Assembly: GCF_009930815.1 (NCBI RefSeq)
Contig: NZ_CP022222.1
Coordinates: 2,460,501 to 2,524,500, forward strand
Length of the DNA: 64,000 bases
Direction of reading: 5' to 3'
Origin: Bradyrhizobium sp. CCBAU 051011
GTDB lineage: Bacteria; Pseudomonadota; Alphaproteobacteria; Rhizobiales; Xanthobacteraceae
Shown: in pieces, positions 26,721 to 35,958 of the stretch
Position numbering within the stretch: position 1 is the first letter of the stretch
Layout of the letters: every line of letters starts with the position of its first letter
Program-made: the position numbers and the translations under genes
The notes under the pieces: model-generated
What the model was told of the DNA's origin: nothing
Databases searched by the model: none
The model's input: only the letters and a program-made list of their open reading frames with translations

Positions 26721-26920
26721 GTGGAATCGTTGATCTATCCCGCGGTGTGGACCGACATCATCGCCTGGCTGCATTTCGGTCTGATCGAGGCCGAAGAACT
26801 CGGCGTCACCGCAGCCAATGTCGACGAGCGCCCGGCGATCAGCGGCTGCTCGGACGTCAGGCGATCTCGGATCGCGGACTGAACGCGACCTGGAGCAAGG
26901 GGCGGCCTGATGCACGCTCT
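26721..26920 (+). pseudogene. Possible frameshifted remnant of a small protein gene
   Basis: From GTG 26721 a coherent reading gives ESLIYPAVWTDIIAWLHFGL and IEAEELGVTAANVDERPAI, then breaks at about 26843-26848. One base shift continues it as RLLGRQAISDRGLNATWSKG and RPDA. Each part has protein-like composition, unlike the arginine-rich alternatives. There is no convincing start or ribosome site. I do not recognise the family; a real small gene with a sequencing error is also possible. Confidence 0.4.
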
Positions 26921-26989
26921 GCCGTTCAAGTGGGGCGCCCTGCGGCACGCCGGGTTGACACCGGTCGTGCCGCAGCCAGACTGTCGCGC

Positions 26990-27631
26990 ATGCGCATCAC
27001 CCTGGTCCACGCCCTGAAACACTCGATCGTCCCGATCGAGGCCTCCTTCGCCAGGCTCTGGCCGGAAGCGGGCCTGATGAACCTGCTCGACGACAGCCTG
27101 TCGGCCGATCTGGCGCGTGACGGCGGGCTCTCCGACGCCATGACCGAGCGTTTCCTCAGGCTTGGACGCTACGCGGCCGGCACCGGGTCGGATGCGATCC
27201 TGTTCACCTGCTCGGCGTTCGGGCCCTGCATCGAGGCGGTCGCGCGTGCCCACGCCCCGATGCCGGTGCTCAAGCCGAACGAGGCGATGATCGAGCAGGC
27301 GGTCGCGCGAGGCGGGAAGGTCGGCTTGCTGTCGACGTTTCCGCCGACGCTGGTCTCGATGCCGCCGGAGTTTCCGCCGCGAGTCGAGCTGGTGCCGAAA
27401 CTGGCGGAAGGCGCGATGGCCGCGCTCGATCGCGGCGACCGCGCCATCCATGACCGGCTGGTGGTGGAAGCGTCCATCAGCTTGCGCGACTGCGACCTGA
27501 TCGCGCTCGCCCAGTACAGCCTGGCGCCGGCGGCGGACGAGGTCGCCAAGGCGACCGGGCGGCCAGTGCTGACTACACCCGATAGCGCGGTACTAAAATT
27601 GAAGGGAATGCTTACCGCCGGCCACACTTAA
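26990..27631 (+). CDS. Asp/Glu/hydantoin racemase-family protein
   Basis: The product has 213 residues. It begins MRITLVHALKHSIVPIEASF, has the catalytic-type Cys at residue 74 in FTCSAFGPCIEAV, and a GLLSTFPPTL segment; the C-terminal half has ISLRDCDLIALAQYSLAP, giving the second Cys. These two cysteines fit the racemase/arylmalonate-decarboxylase fold. ATG 26990 was chosen because the upstream frame extension is arginine-rich and non-homologous. The substrate is unknown. Confidence 0.88.
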   Translation: MRITLVHALKHSIVPIEASFARLWPEAGLMNLLDDSLSADLARDGGLSDAMTERFLRLGRYAAGTGSDAILFTCSAFGPCIEAVARAHAPMPVLKPNEAMIEQAVARGGKVGLLSTFPPTLVSMPPEFPPRVELVPKLAEGAMAALDRGDRAIHDRLVVEASISLRDCDLIALAQYSLAPAADEVAKATGRPVLTTPDSAVLKLKGMLTAGHT

Positions 27632-27656
27632 GTTCAGGGTCGTTGAGGGGAGGGCG

Positions 27657-28922
27657 ATGGCAGTGCGGTTCAGTCGGCGCGATACATTGCGAACGGCGGC
27701 CGTCGCGGCGGCAGGCCTGATCCCCGGTGCAGCCATTCCCAGCCTTGCAGCTCCGCTCCGCTCGTCGCCGCGTGGCGGGGAAATCGACGCTATTTTGCAC
27801 ACTCGGGTCGATGCGGCAGACGTGCCGGGCGTTGTCGCCATGGCCGCAACCGAGCATTCGGTGGTCTACCAGGGCGCATTCGGCGCGAGAAGCGTGGGCA
27901 CGGCTGCCAGGATGTCGGCCGATACGATCTTCAGTATCGCGTCAATGACCAAATTGCTGACATCCGTCGCAGCGCTGCAACTCGTCGAACGGGACAAAAT
28001 CAAACTGGACGAACCGGCGGCAAGAATTGATCCGACGCTCGGCTCTCCCCAAGTTCTCGATGGTTTCGATGCGCAAGGGGTCCCGCAACTGCGCGCCGCG
28101 CGAAAGCCCATCACGCTACGCAATCTGTTGACGCACACATCCGGGCTTAGCTATCAGCTTTGGGACGCGAATGTCGTTCGCTACGGCAAGGCATCTCGCA
28201 ACGATGCCGCGCTGCCGCGTGCGCCGCTGATGTTCGATCCGGACACCAGATGGGCCTATGGTGGCAGTCTCGACCGGGTTGGGCGGCTCGTTGAAATCGT
28301 CAGTGGGCAAAGTCTGGATCGCTATTTCCGCGATCACATCCTGGGTCCGCTCGGTATGAACGACACCGCTTTCTCGCTCACCGAGAAGCAGCGCGGCCGC
28401 CAGGCAAGTCTGCATTTGCGCAAGGCAGATGGAACGCTTGCGCCGCAGCCGTTGGCGAGGCGAACGGACCCGAAAGTGATTTCTGGGGGCGGCGGCCTCT
28501 ATTCCACAGCGCCGGACTATCTGACCTTCCTCCAGGCGCTATTGAATGGCGGAGCACTTGCCGGGAAGGGCATCCTGCGGCCGCAGACGGTTGCACTCAT
28601 GTCCACCAATCAGATCGGCAACCTCGATGCGGGAATTCTCAAGACAACAAATCCGGCATTGTCTGACAACGTCGATTTTTTCCCGGGAGTCCGGCTGCGT
28701 TGGGGGCTTGGCGATATGATCAACGTCGACCCTGTACCGGATGGCCGCAGGGCAGGCAGCCTGACATGGGCCGGGCTTTACAATACCTACTATTGGATCG
28801 ATCCGGCGTCGCGAATCGCGGGTGTGATCCTGATGCAGATACTGCCGTTCGCCGACCAGCGCGCGCTTAATGTCTATCGTCTATTCGAGCGCGGTATTTA
28901 CCGTGTCCATGGGGCCGCCTGA
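27657..28922 (+). CDS. Serine hydrolase (class C beta-lactamase/esterase family), exported
   Basis: The product has 421 residues with a twin-arginine-like signal (SRRDTLRTAAVAAAGLIPGA). The SxxK motif is S96-M-T-K99. RWAYGGSLDRVGRLVE supplies the tyrosine position and HTSGLSYQL is the family marker. There is no clear KTG box; HLR or TWAG segments replace it. It is more likely an esterase or D-aminopeptidase-like enzyme than a drug-hydrolysing beta-lactamase. It is convergent with the next gene. Confidence 0.9.
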   Translation: MAVRFSRRDTLRTAAVAAAGLIPGAAIPSLAAPLRSSPRGGEIDAILHTRVDAADVPGVVAMAATEHSVVYQGAFGARSVGTAARMSADTIFSIASMTKLLTSVAALQLVERDKIKLDEPAARIDPTLGSPQVLDGFDAQGVPQLRAARKPITLRNLLTHTSGLSYQLWDANVVRYGKASRNDAALPRAPLMFDPDTRWAYGGSLDRVGRLVEIVSGQSLDRYFRDHILGPLGMNDTAFSLTEKQRGRQASLHLRKADGTLAPQPLARRTDPKVISGGGGLYSTAPDYLTFLQALLNGGALAGKGILRPQTVALMSTNQIGNLDAGILKTTNPALSDNVDFFPGVRLRWGLGDMINVDPVPDGRRAGSLTWAGLYNTYYWIDPASRIAGVILMQILPFADQRALNVYRLFERGIYRVHGAA

Positions 28923-28938
28923 GCGCGAGCGGCCGCTT

Positions 28939-29244
28939 TCAGACGTCTTTCTTCTTGGCAGGCTTCTTCGCAGCCGCCGCCGCTTCCTCGGTCGCGTTCC
29001 GGATCGCCCGCGCATAACTGTCGGCGGTGTTTGCTGCCGAGTTCTGCAGCCGCCTCGCTGCGGCGGTGCCGAGCTCCATCGTGCTCCTGGCGATCAGCCG
29101 GAACTGGTCCCGCGTTTCCTTGTCCTTGGCCTTGGCCGCGCGGGCCATGATCTGATCGCGCCGTTTCTTGACGGCAGCCATCAGGCTCTTGTTTTGCGCT
29201 TTTGCGATTTGCCGGATGAGAACATCGAGATCGGCTTCAGCCAT
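28939..29244 (-). CDS. Small helical, lysine/alanine-rich protein of unknown function
   Basis: The product has 101 residues, predicted all-helical, with an alanine/lysine-rich C-terminal tail (AAAAAKKPAKKKDV) resembling histone H1-like tails. The ATG is divergent from the chemoreceptor gene. No family recognised; coding is supported by amino-acid composition and gene spacing. Confidence 0.65.
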   Translation of the reverse strand: MAEADLDVLIRQIAKAQNKSLMAAVKKRRDQIMARAAKAKDKETRDQFRLIARSTMELGTAAARRLQNSAANTADSYARAIRNATEEAAAAAKKPAKKKDV

Positions 29245-29457
29245 TATGGGTCACTCTTAACCGCACCATGCCGTCCGCACGGTGCGGGGATCATTGGCGC
29301 ATTACGTTTGAAGGATGCGCGCCATTGTGTCGCCGCGCCGCCGTCATTTCAAGCGCCGATTCTCGCAATCAGACGCTGCGGGCCGTCCGCGCAACCCCGA
29401 TAACAGTCGATTAACGTTGTATTGGTACGAATTCTCAACCAGCAGGAAGAGAGCGGC

Positions 29458-31155
29458 ATGCGTAACCTCACCGTCTATCAGCGTTTTGCGATGATCATTG
29501 CGGCGCTGACAATCGTGCTCTTTGCCGTTTCCGCCCTGCAGATCCTGGTGTTGCGCGATGCGGTGCTGGACGAGCGGCGCACCACCGTCCGCAATCTGGT
29601 CGAGGCCGCGACGAAGATTCTTGCCACCTATGAAAGCGAAGCCAAGGCCGGCCGGATCAGTCCGGATCAGGCGCGTCAGGCGGCGTTTGCCTCGATCAGC
29701 GCCATGCGTTGGGGCGAGTACTCCGACTATATCGGCGTCTATGGCACGGGAAGCTCCGATGCCGGCGTCACCTATGTGCACGCCAATCCCAAATACATCA
29801 ACGTCAACCGCTGGGAGTTCAAGGACAAGAGCGGCAAGCTGTTGATCCAGGACATCGTGCGGACGGCGCGCGCCGGCGGCGGCTTTGTCGAATATCTGGC
29901 ACCCCGGTCGGCCGGTGGCACCGAACTCCGCAAGGTCTCCTATGTCGGCGCCTTTGGCGCTGGCGACAAGCTACTCGCGCTGCAGGCGGGCGCCTATGTC
30001 GACGATATCGATGCTGTGGTCTTCAGTCGGATGATGTGGGCCGGGATCGCGGGCCTCGGTGGCCTGACCCTCGCGGTGTTGGTTGCGTTCTGGCTCGGCC
30101 GCGGCCTGGTCATTCCCCTCAACAAGACCTGCGCGGCGATGGACGAACTGGCCAGGGGCCACCTTGCGGCCGAGATTCCGTTCGTCGACCGGACCAATGA
30201 AATCGGCCGGATCGCGCGCAGCCTCCAGGTTTTCAAGGATCACCTGGTCGAGACGACGCGGCTTCGCACCGAGCAGGAAGCGATGAAGTCGCGCACCGCC
30301 GAGGAGCGGCAGGCGGTTCTGTCCCGCATCGCCGACGATTTCGAGCGCAGCATCGGTGGCGTGATCCGCGGCACCGCCACCGCAGCCGACGAGCTGCAGA
30401 ATTCCGCCTCATCGATGTCAACGATCGCGGTGGGGACGACGGGTCAGAGCGCGAAGGTCGCTGCTGCCGCCGAGCAGACGGCGTCGAACGTCCAGACCGT
30501 TGCGGCGTCGGCGGAGGAGCTGTCGTCGTCGATCCAGGAGATCGCGCGGCAGGTCACCCAGTCTTCGTCCATTGCCCAGAATGCGGTTGGGCAGGCGAAC
30601 CGGACCGAGGCCATGGTCGGCCGCCTGGTCGAGGCCTCGCAAAAGATCGGCGAGGTCATGGCGCTGATCCAGACCATCGCGGGGCAGACGAATTTGCTGG
30701 CGTTGAACGCGACCATCGAGGCCGCCCGCGCCGGCGAGGCTGGCAGGGGGTTTGCCGTCGTGGCCAACGAGGTCAAGGCGCTGTCGTCACAGACGGCCAA
30801 GGCTACCGACGAAATCACCAGCCAGATTCAGGAAATTCGCGATGCGACCGGCTCGACCGTCAACGCAATCCGCGAGATCGGCACCACGATCGGGCAAATG
30901 AACGAAATCACCGGCTCCATTGCGGCCGCCGTCGAAGAGCAGGGCGCTGCGACCAACGAGATTGCCCGCAGCGTGCAGCAGGCGGCGCAGGGCGCCCAGG
31001 AGGTGATGCAAAACATCACGGGCGTGCGCGAAGCTTCGAGTAAGGTCGATGCTGCCGCCACCCTCGTCCTGAATGCCGCCGCGCAACTGACTTCACAGTC
31101 CGAGCAACTCGAAACCGAAACCGGCAAATTCCTCGGCAATATCCGCGCGGCCTAA
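29458..31155 (+). CDS. Methyl-accepting chemotaxis protein with periplasmic Cache-type sensor
   Basis: The product has 565 residues. TM1 is at about 9-31; a single Cache-like sensor follows with [20 protein letters not shown] and [12 protein letters not shown]2 is at about 193-215, with HAMP just after. The signalling domain has the conserved hairpin tip [20 protein letters not shown] near 430-450, preceded by [18 protein letters not shown]. It senses a small ligand and signals to CheA/CheW. ATG 29458 has GGAAGAG upstream. There is no CheR-docking pentapeptide at the end. Confidence 0.94.
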   Translation: MRNLTVYQRFAMIIAALTIVLFAVSALQILVLRDAVLDERRTTVRNLVEAATKILATYESEAKAGRISPDQARQAAFASISAMRWGEYSDYIGVYGTGSSDAGVTYVHANPKYINVNRWEFKDKSGKLLIQDIVRTARAGGGFVEYLAPRSAGGTELRKVSYVGAFGAGDKLLALQAGAYVDDIDAVVFSRMMWAGIAGLGGLTLAVLVAFWLGRGLVIPLNKTCAAMDELARGHLAAEIPFVDRTNEIGRIARSLQVFKDHLVETTRLRTEQEAMKSRTAEERQAVLSRIADDFERSIGGVIRGTATAADELQNSASSMSTIAVGTTGQSAKVAAAAEQTASNVQTVAASAEELSSSIQEIARQVTQSSSIAQNAVGQANRTEAMVGRLVEASQKIGEVMALIQTIAGQTNLLALNATIEAARAGEAGRGFAVVANEVKALSSQTAKATDEITSQIQEIRDATGSTVNAIREIGTTIGQMNEITGSIAAAVEEQGAATNEIARSVQQAAQGAQEVMQNITGVREASSKVDAAATLVLNAAAQLTSQSEQLETETGKFLGNIRAA

Positions 31156-31281
31156 AGCGTGATGACTTTTCTTCGAATCGTTATCCCGCTTTATCTTTTT
31201 GTTTGAGCATGATCTCCGCGCAAACGCGTTCCGCGTTTGTCGCGAGGGAAAACCGCTGCACACTTTTCCGGATCAAGCTCT
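31156..31281. repeat. Long intergenic repeat, family E
   Basis: It begins immediately after the chemoreceptor stop codon. It contains GAGCATGATC, a CAAACGCG / CGCGTTTG hairpin (31220-31238) and ends CCGGATCAAGCTC, which is partly complementary to the GAGCATGATC near 31205. It may act as the chemoreceptor's transcript end. Confidence 0.5.
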
Positions 31282-31350
31282 AAGGGCGCGCGGAGGCTTT
31301 CTCGTGATGTCCGGCCATGACGGGCAACGGTGGCCAGCAACCTGCAGGCG

Positions 31351-32499
31351 TCAATTGAGCCGCGCGCCGATCCCCGTAAGCACGCGGAAATCGGGCTTGG
31401 ACTGAACGCCGTTGTGCTGGTTGATGACCGGCACGCCGACAGAGACGAAGCCCGAGAAGCGGTCGAAGCCAACGCGCACGCCGGGTGAGAGATAAACCGT
31501 CGTGCCCCCCGAATTGGGGTCGGCGATGCCGGCGATGCGCTGCTTGTCGTGCCACTCGCCATTCAGCTCCAGCACGAGATCGAGCGTATAGGGCGTCTTC
31601 TTCATGTCGCTGTGGTCGTGATTGGCGTGATAGAGGCAGTGCTCCTGCAGCTGATTGCGCGGCTGCATGCAGTACTCATGCAGCTCAATCTCCTTCGCCG
31701 AGCCGGTGGGGCCGACGAGGCGGTATGACACCGCGGTGCCGAACAGAAAGCGGTCGCCGAGATTGGTGTTCTGCGTGCCGTTGGTGATTAGGTAATAAAG
31801 GCCGCTCACGTCGAACGACCAGCGTCCCGTGCGTTTGGTCAAGGCGGCACCGATCAGGCCGTCCCAGGAGCCCGAGCCCGGCTGAAACTCGGCCTGGAAG
31901 AGCTGCCCGAAGGCGTCGCGCTGGCTGGTGCTGCCGGTCGGCGCCTTGAAGCCGAACAGCACGGCGGCCGACGTTCCGGTCTGCGCATTGCTGTGGAAGC
32001 GATATTGCCCGAGCATGGTGACGTCGCCGAAGCCGGCGGAGTTGCCGCGCCGGTTGATGCCGTCGGGGCTCATCAGGCTGCTCATGTCGCTCGAATTCAT
32101 GATGCCCATATGGCCGCCGCTCAGCATGTCTTCATGCGCCTCGCGAATGTCGGAGCGGCGGACGCCGGACGCGCGAACGGCAAGGGTCAGATCGTTGGTG
32201 ATGCCGTAGGCGACCGAAAGCGAAACGCTGTCGAGCGAACGAAGTGAATGCGCATGCGTGCCGCGGTTCGCGGCGGCGATCAGATCGGCATCGCTGAGCT
32301 GACCCAGCCGGATAAATTCGTAGCGGATGGATGCAGCGAACATTCCTTCGGCAAGTGTGTCGGCTGAGATGGTGTTGATGGGGCCGCCGCTGCCGGTGTT
32401 GCCGCCGCCGCCGGGATGATGCGCTTCTGCAGGCGCGGCGAGAAGAAGTGCCATGGATGAAAAGATGCCGGCCGCAGGCCGTTTAAAATACGCACACAC
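31351..32499 (-). CDS. Outer-membrane protein with His-rich loop, probable metal-related transporter
   Basis: The product has 382 residues. The signal peptide ends LAAPAEA, and the mature protein starts HHPGGGGNTGSGG. The rest is alternating amphipathic strands typical of a beta-barrel (for example AVSYRLVGP and VYLSPGVRVGFDRFSGFVSV). One loop carries HCLYHANHDHSDMKK, and another HMGIMNSSDM, rich in metal ligands. GTG 32499 has AGGGGG upstream. It is divergent from a PCuAC gene, so copper is the likely metal, by inference. It may belong to the MetA-pathway-of-phenol-like barrel group. Confidence 0.8.
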   Translation of the reverse strand: MCAYFKRPAAGIFSSMALLLAAPAEAHHPGGGGNTGSGGPINTISADTLAEGMFAASIRYEFIRLGQLSDADLIAAANRGTHAHSLRSLDSVSLSVAYGITNDLTLAVRASGVRRSDIREAHEDMLSGGHMGIMNSSDMSSLMSPDGINRRGNSAGFGDVTMLGQYRFHSNAQTGTSAAVLFGFKAPTGSTSQRDAFGQLFQAEFQPGSGSWDGLIGAALTKRTGRWSFDVSGLYYLITNGTQNTNLGDRFLFGTAVSYRLVGPTGSAKEIELHEYCMQPRNQLQEHCLYHANHDHSDMKKTPYTLDLVLELNGEWHDKQRIAGIADPNSGGTTVYLSPGVRVGFDRFSGFVSVGVPVINQHNGVQSKPDFRVLTGIGARLN

Positions 32500-32726
32500 A
32501 TTACGCCCCCTGTACTTACTGTCCGGCGATTAGCCATCGCAATCGGGCGCCAGATTGACTGGATCGTGCGAGAAGCGCGGCTTGCTGGCAACGGAAGCGA
32601 AGCGGAAAAGCGAAGACACTATCGCGGGCGCGACATCTGTGTGGCCATCGCGTGGTTGGCAAATGGCAAGTGGCGTAGTCCGCCTGTCGGTTGTGCGTCC
32701 GAATTTTTCGCGTTCAGCGCAGCGGT

Positions 32727-32783
32727 AGCCGCAATCACGTCCGGCGGCAGCCGCAATCACGGCGAGCACCAGCCGTAATCGCG
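32727..32783. promoter_or_regulatory. Three direct repeats at exact 22-bp spacing upstream of the PCuAC gene
   Basis: AGCCGCAATCACG occurs at 32727-32739 and 32749-32761, and AGCCGTAATCGCG at 32771-32783. The constant 22-bp period places the copies on the same DNA face. They lie 58-114 bp upstream of ATG 32841 in the 341-bp divergent gap. A further GTTTCTCT pair (32791, 32803) follows. The regulator is unknown. The rest of the gap (32500-32726) holds no gene that I can see. Confidence 0.6.
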
Positions 32784-32840
32784 TCTGAATGTTTCTCTAC
32801 ACGTTTCTCTGTCCAGCGCGCGTATCGGAGTAGGACAGTT

Positions 32841-33359
32841 ATGACAACCGTCGTCAGAGATATCTTTGTGTTTGTCACTGCGGCCATTTTCATCGCCGCG
32901 ACTTTGCTAATTGCGAGCGGCGCTGGCGCGCACGAGTTCAAGATAGGCGCGATCGACATCGGTCATCCCTGGTCGCGCCCGACCCCGAAAGACGCCAACA
33001 TCGCAGGCGGCTATCTCACCATCACCAACAAGGGGAAGACGGCGGACCGCCTGATCGGCGGCACGTCGCCGGTGGCTAGCCAGATCGAGGTGCACGAGGT
33101 GATCGATGTCGACGGCATGTCGAAGACGCGCCCGCTCGCGAACGGTCTCGAGATCAAGCCCGGCAAGACCGTCGAGCTCAAGCCCGGCGCCTACCGCATC
33201 CTGCTGATGGGGCTCAAGGAGCCGTTCCAGGTCGGCCAGAAGGTGAAGGGCACGCTGGTATTCGAGAAGGCGGGGCCTGTCGACATCATCTACAACGTCG
33301 AGGAAAACGCCGGAGCCGCCGTCAGTGGCGTCAACGGTGTCTCGCACAAGCACCATTAG
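32841..33359 (+). CDS. PCuAC-family periplasmic copper protein
   Basis: The product has 172 residues. The signal peptide ends SGAGA and the mature part begins HEFKIGAIDIGHPWSRPTP. The beta-sandwich has GGYLTITNKGKTADRLIG and QIEVHEV followed by GMSKTRPL, which supply the first His and Met ligands. The third and fourth ligands, normally His-x-Met before MGLK, are Arg and Leu here (AYRILLMGLK), so copper binding may be altered. The C-terminus ends SHKHH and could compensate. Family members deliver copper to cytochrome oxidase. Confidence 0.9.
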   Translation: MTTVVRDIFVFVTAAIFIAATLLIASGAGAHEFKIGAIDIGHPWSRPTPKDANIAGGYLTITNKGKTADRLIGGTSPVASQIEVHEVIDVDGMSKTRPLANGLEIKPGKTVELKPGAYRILLMGLKEPFQVGQKVKGTLVFEKAGPVDIIYNVEENAGAAVSGVNGVSHKHH

Positions 33360-33472
33360 CGTGCCCGCTCGCGTCGAATCAGTGAGCAGCTGAGAAGAGG
33401 CTTGAAACAAGCGCCGCCGCGGCCAGCGGCGGCCGATCTTCGAACCGTAATTCTTCATTGGGATACTGACCC

Positions 33473-33748
33473 GTGTCCAGCTCAGGCCAAATGTCGCTCG
33501 CTAACTCGGGCACGGCGCAGCCGTCGTCGCAAGTAAAGTCAGTTGCCTTGCAGTCCGTTGCCGCGGTCTTGTCCGCATCGCTTCTCGGTGTTGGACTGGC
33601 TTACTGTGCTTGCACGTTGTTGATCCCAGCCGTCGCGCACGAGGGGAACAGTGCTTCACTTCTTTCGGCTGAGGGTCGTTCGCAGAATGTCATCTGCTCA
33701 AGCGACAACTCTTCGACCTCGGCGCAGGCGGCTCGCGCGGAGCAGTAA
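33473..33748 (+). CDS. Small predicted membrane protein, uncertain
   Basis: A GTG-started frame gives 91 residues with one hydrophobic segment (AAVLSASLLGVGLAYCACTL) and a serine-rich remainder. An ATG at 33491 would shorten it. No family is recognised and there is no strong ribosome site. It may be a remnant or a small Bradyrhizobium-type orphan. Confidence 0.4.
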   Translation: MSSSGQMSLANSGTAQPSSQVKSVALQSVAAVLSASLLGVGLAYCACTLLIPAVAHEGNSASLLSAEGRSQNVICSSDNSSTSAQAARAEQ

Positions 33749-33896
33749 GATTCCGAGAGGCCGCTTCGCCTCCGCGCGCTGCTCGTCCGCCGTCAACGGT
33801 TCGGAAACCACGCGCGCTCTCTCCCGGCCCCGCTAACCAATCGAAAATCGTTCTGCCGCAAGTTCGTCTCCGGGAAAAGAAAGGGGAGATCCTGAT

Positions 33897-34121
33897 ATGA
33901 ACGGCCTGGCAATCATGGAAAACGTTCGCCGATATCGCACGATCGCGTCGCTGTGCCGCCAAACCGCGGCGTACCGGCCGCTGCATAGCGGCTCCCTGCT
34001 GGCGCAGGCCAGCGAGTGGGAACATCGCGCCGTTGCCGAGCTTGAGGCTTACTATGAGGCTTTCTGTCACGTGGCGTCCGGCAACACGCCAGCGCGCTCA
34101 GGTAGCTGCGCCCTGAACTGA
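33897..34121 (+). CDS. Small helical protein of unknown function
   Basis: The product has 74 residues, beginning MNGLAIMENVRRYRTIASLC. It is soluble and helical, with one Cys at each third of the chain. The ribosome site is good (AAAGGGGAG before GATATG). The segment RQTAAYRPLHSGSLLAQASE looks like a conserved small-protein motif, but I cannot name a family. Confidence 0.65.
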   Translation: MNGLAIMENVRRYRTIASLCRQTAAYRPLHSGSLLAQASEWEHRAVAELEAYYEAFCHVASGNTPARSGSCALN

Positions 34122-34463
34122 AGCCCGACGCCCGGAAATGGACGTTCGCTGATTTTCAGTTAACCAAGGAGAAATATGACGGCGTGGGGAGATCTCTCTG
34201 CCTTCGCCGTCCCCGGCGGGTGACTTGATCGGTTGGGCCGCCGACCATCATCGATGGCAATACGATCGAATTTCACGATAGCGCCTGCGGCTTTGGGTCG
34301 TTAACGCATCAGGGGTTGACCAATCCCGGATCAGGCAGCTCGGCCGATGCAGCGCCCCCACGCGCTCGAACCGATAAATCTCAGATTTTCTGATTTTTGC
34401 GCTGCGCTTGCAAATAGTCTTCAGCGGCACCATCAATAGCAACGCAGGTTCACCGGTGCCGCC
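34122..34463. other. Intergenic region with a possible 15-codon leader
   Basis: AAGGAG precedes ATG 34176, opening a 15-codon frame (MTAWGDLSAFAVPGG) that ends at TGA 34221-34223. GACGGCG (34178-34184) and CGCCGTC (34205-34211) are inverted within it. The remaining sequence up to 34463 shows nothing clear. Confidence 0.3.
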
Positions 34464-34928
34464 ATGGCTGACAGGGCAGATACCGCGAATGTGATTGTCC
34501 GGCCGCCGATCGCGTGGGCGCTCGCGGTGCTTGCCGGTTTCGCGCTCAACTGGCTCATGCCCTTGCCGCTCTTGCCGGCCCCTGCAGGCTGGCTCGGCGC
34601 GATCGTGTTTGCGCTTGCACTGGCGCTGCTCGCGTGGGCGATCTCTACCATGACCAGGGCCGGCTCGAACGTGCCCACCAACCTGCCGACCACGACCATC
34701 GTCGATGCTGGTCCTTACCGCTTCACGCGCAATCCCATCTATCTCGGCATGGTGCTGGGGCTCATCGGCTTGGCCATCGCCTTCAACAGCCTCTGGCTGC
34801 TGATGATGCTGGTGCCCTTCGCCCTCGTCATCCGCTACGGCGTGATCACCCGCGAGGAAGCCTATCTCGAGCGCAAGTTCGGCGACGTCTATCGCCGCTA
34901 CTGCGCGCGGGTGCGGCGCTGGCTGTAG
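34464..34928 (+). CDS. Isoprenylcysteine carboxyl methyltransferase-like membrane methyltransferase
   Basis: The product has 154 residues with four hydrophobic segments (about 15-35, 40-60 and 95-125). It carries the family signature GPYRFTRNPIYLGMVLGLIG and the C-terminal REEAYLERKFGDVYRRYCAR, which bind S-adenosylmethionine at the membrane face. The bacterial substrates are mostly unknown. Confidence 0.88.
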   Translation: MADRADTANVIVRPPIAWALAVLAGFALNWLMPLPLLPAPAGWLGAIVFALALALLAWAISTMTRAGSNVPTNLPTTTIVDAGPYRFTRNPIYLGMVLGLIGLAIAFNSLWLLMMLVPFALVIRYGVITREEAYLERKFGDVYRRYCARVRRWL

Positions 34929-35070
34929 GGCTTGCCGGCCAGGGCACGGGGGCCGGGGAGCCCGTGCCCCACCGTTCCCGCTGCGCAGAACAGCATAGGC
35001 ATGGGGCGTCGGAAGGCGTATGATTGTGAGGTCCTTCGCGCAAATTGATCGACATCACGTGGAGGTGGCC

Positions 35071-35355
35071 ATGAAATATGTGCTGCTTGGTAATCTGAGC
35101 CCGGAATGGGCAAGCAAGCAATCGGAGCGGATCGGCAAGGCCAAGGCAAAACTCGACAAGCTGGGCATCAAGGTCGAGTCGATCCACTACACGCAGGGCT
35201 ATTACGATTTCGTCGACATCGTCGATGCCCCGAATGAGGGGGCGATGCTCGCGTTCTCCGTCTGGTACGCGACGCAAGGTCTGGGGCGGATCCAAAGTAT
35301 GCCGGCCTTCGACGCAAAGACCTTCGAAGCCGCGATCAAGGACGCGGCGGGCTAA
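35071..35355 (+). CDS. GYD-domain protein
   Basis: The product has 94 residues with a ferredoxin-like fold, beginning MKYVLLGNLSPEWASKQ and holding the signature YTQGYYDFVDIVDAP, then MLAFSVWYATQGLGRIQSMP. ATG 35071 has GGAGGTGG upstream; the longer frame lacks support. The family has no assigned activity. Confidence 0.88.
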   Translation: MKYVLLGNLSPEWASKQSERIGKAKAKLDKLGIKVESIHYTQGYYDFVDIVDAPNEGAMLAFSVWYATQGLGRIQSMPAFDAKTFEAAIKDAAG

Positions 35356-35958
35356 GCGCCGGGGTCGTGGCTCACGGCTTTGCTGCCAACCAGCCGTGCT
35401 CATTTCGCTTGCGCGCGCGTGGTGCCGCATTCTTGCCGGTCGCGGTGGCACGGAGCAGGCTCGAAGGAGCCGATTAATGTTTCGCGCCCTGCTGGAAGAT
35501 GCGGGGCCTTGCGAATAGCTGCGCTTCCCGTGAAAGCTTGGCTCATCGGGCTCCAAATTCCACCGGCGATTTCAGCGGCTTGATGCGGCAGCTTCGGACG
35601 CAAACGGGCGGGCCTCGGCATGGCCGGCTCGGTGCGGAAACGTGGCATTCGACCGACCAAGCCATAGCCGAATTGCATGTGGACGCCTGACCTCGCCAGG
35701 AAAGAGGCGAAGGTTCAGTTGGGCACAGTCGCGCACGGAGACAACCGGCAGTGGAAAGCCAAACTTGACCACACGGCCATTACTGTCACGGAACTATGCG
35801 ATCTGTGTCTCAACCACTATTGTTTCTTCGTGCGGAGTCGCCACTCCTTCGGGCGCTATAGATCGGCCTCAACGTCGGACCAAGCTATTGCGGTTTTCTA
35901 CAGCCCGATACGTGCCGCCTGATTCACCCGCAAAGGCTCCGCACCCGAGGAGAAAAAA
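35356..35958. other. 600-bp region without a convincing gene
   Basis: A possible 81-residue frame at 35677-35922 has no ribosome site and no recognised family. The sequence has a less biased composition than its neighbours. It ends with GAGGAG before the TTG start at 35959. Decayed sequence from past rearrangement is possible. Confidence 0.35.

Noticed and set aside
27657..28922. Antibiotic-resistance beta-lactamase
   Set aside because: It has SxxK but no clear KTG box and fits the broad serine esterase/peptidase family; resistance cannot be inferred.
35677..35922. 81-codon plus-strand frame in the 35.4-35.9 kb gap
   Set aside because: No ribosome site, no family, and composition unlike neighbouring genes; kept only as a note in the gap entry.
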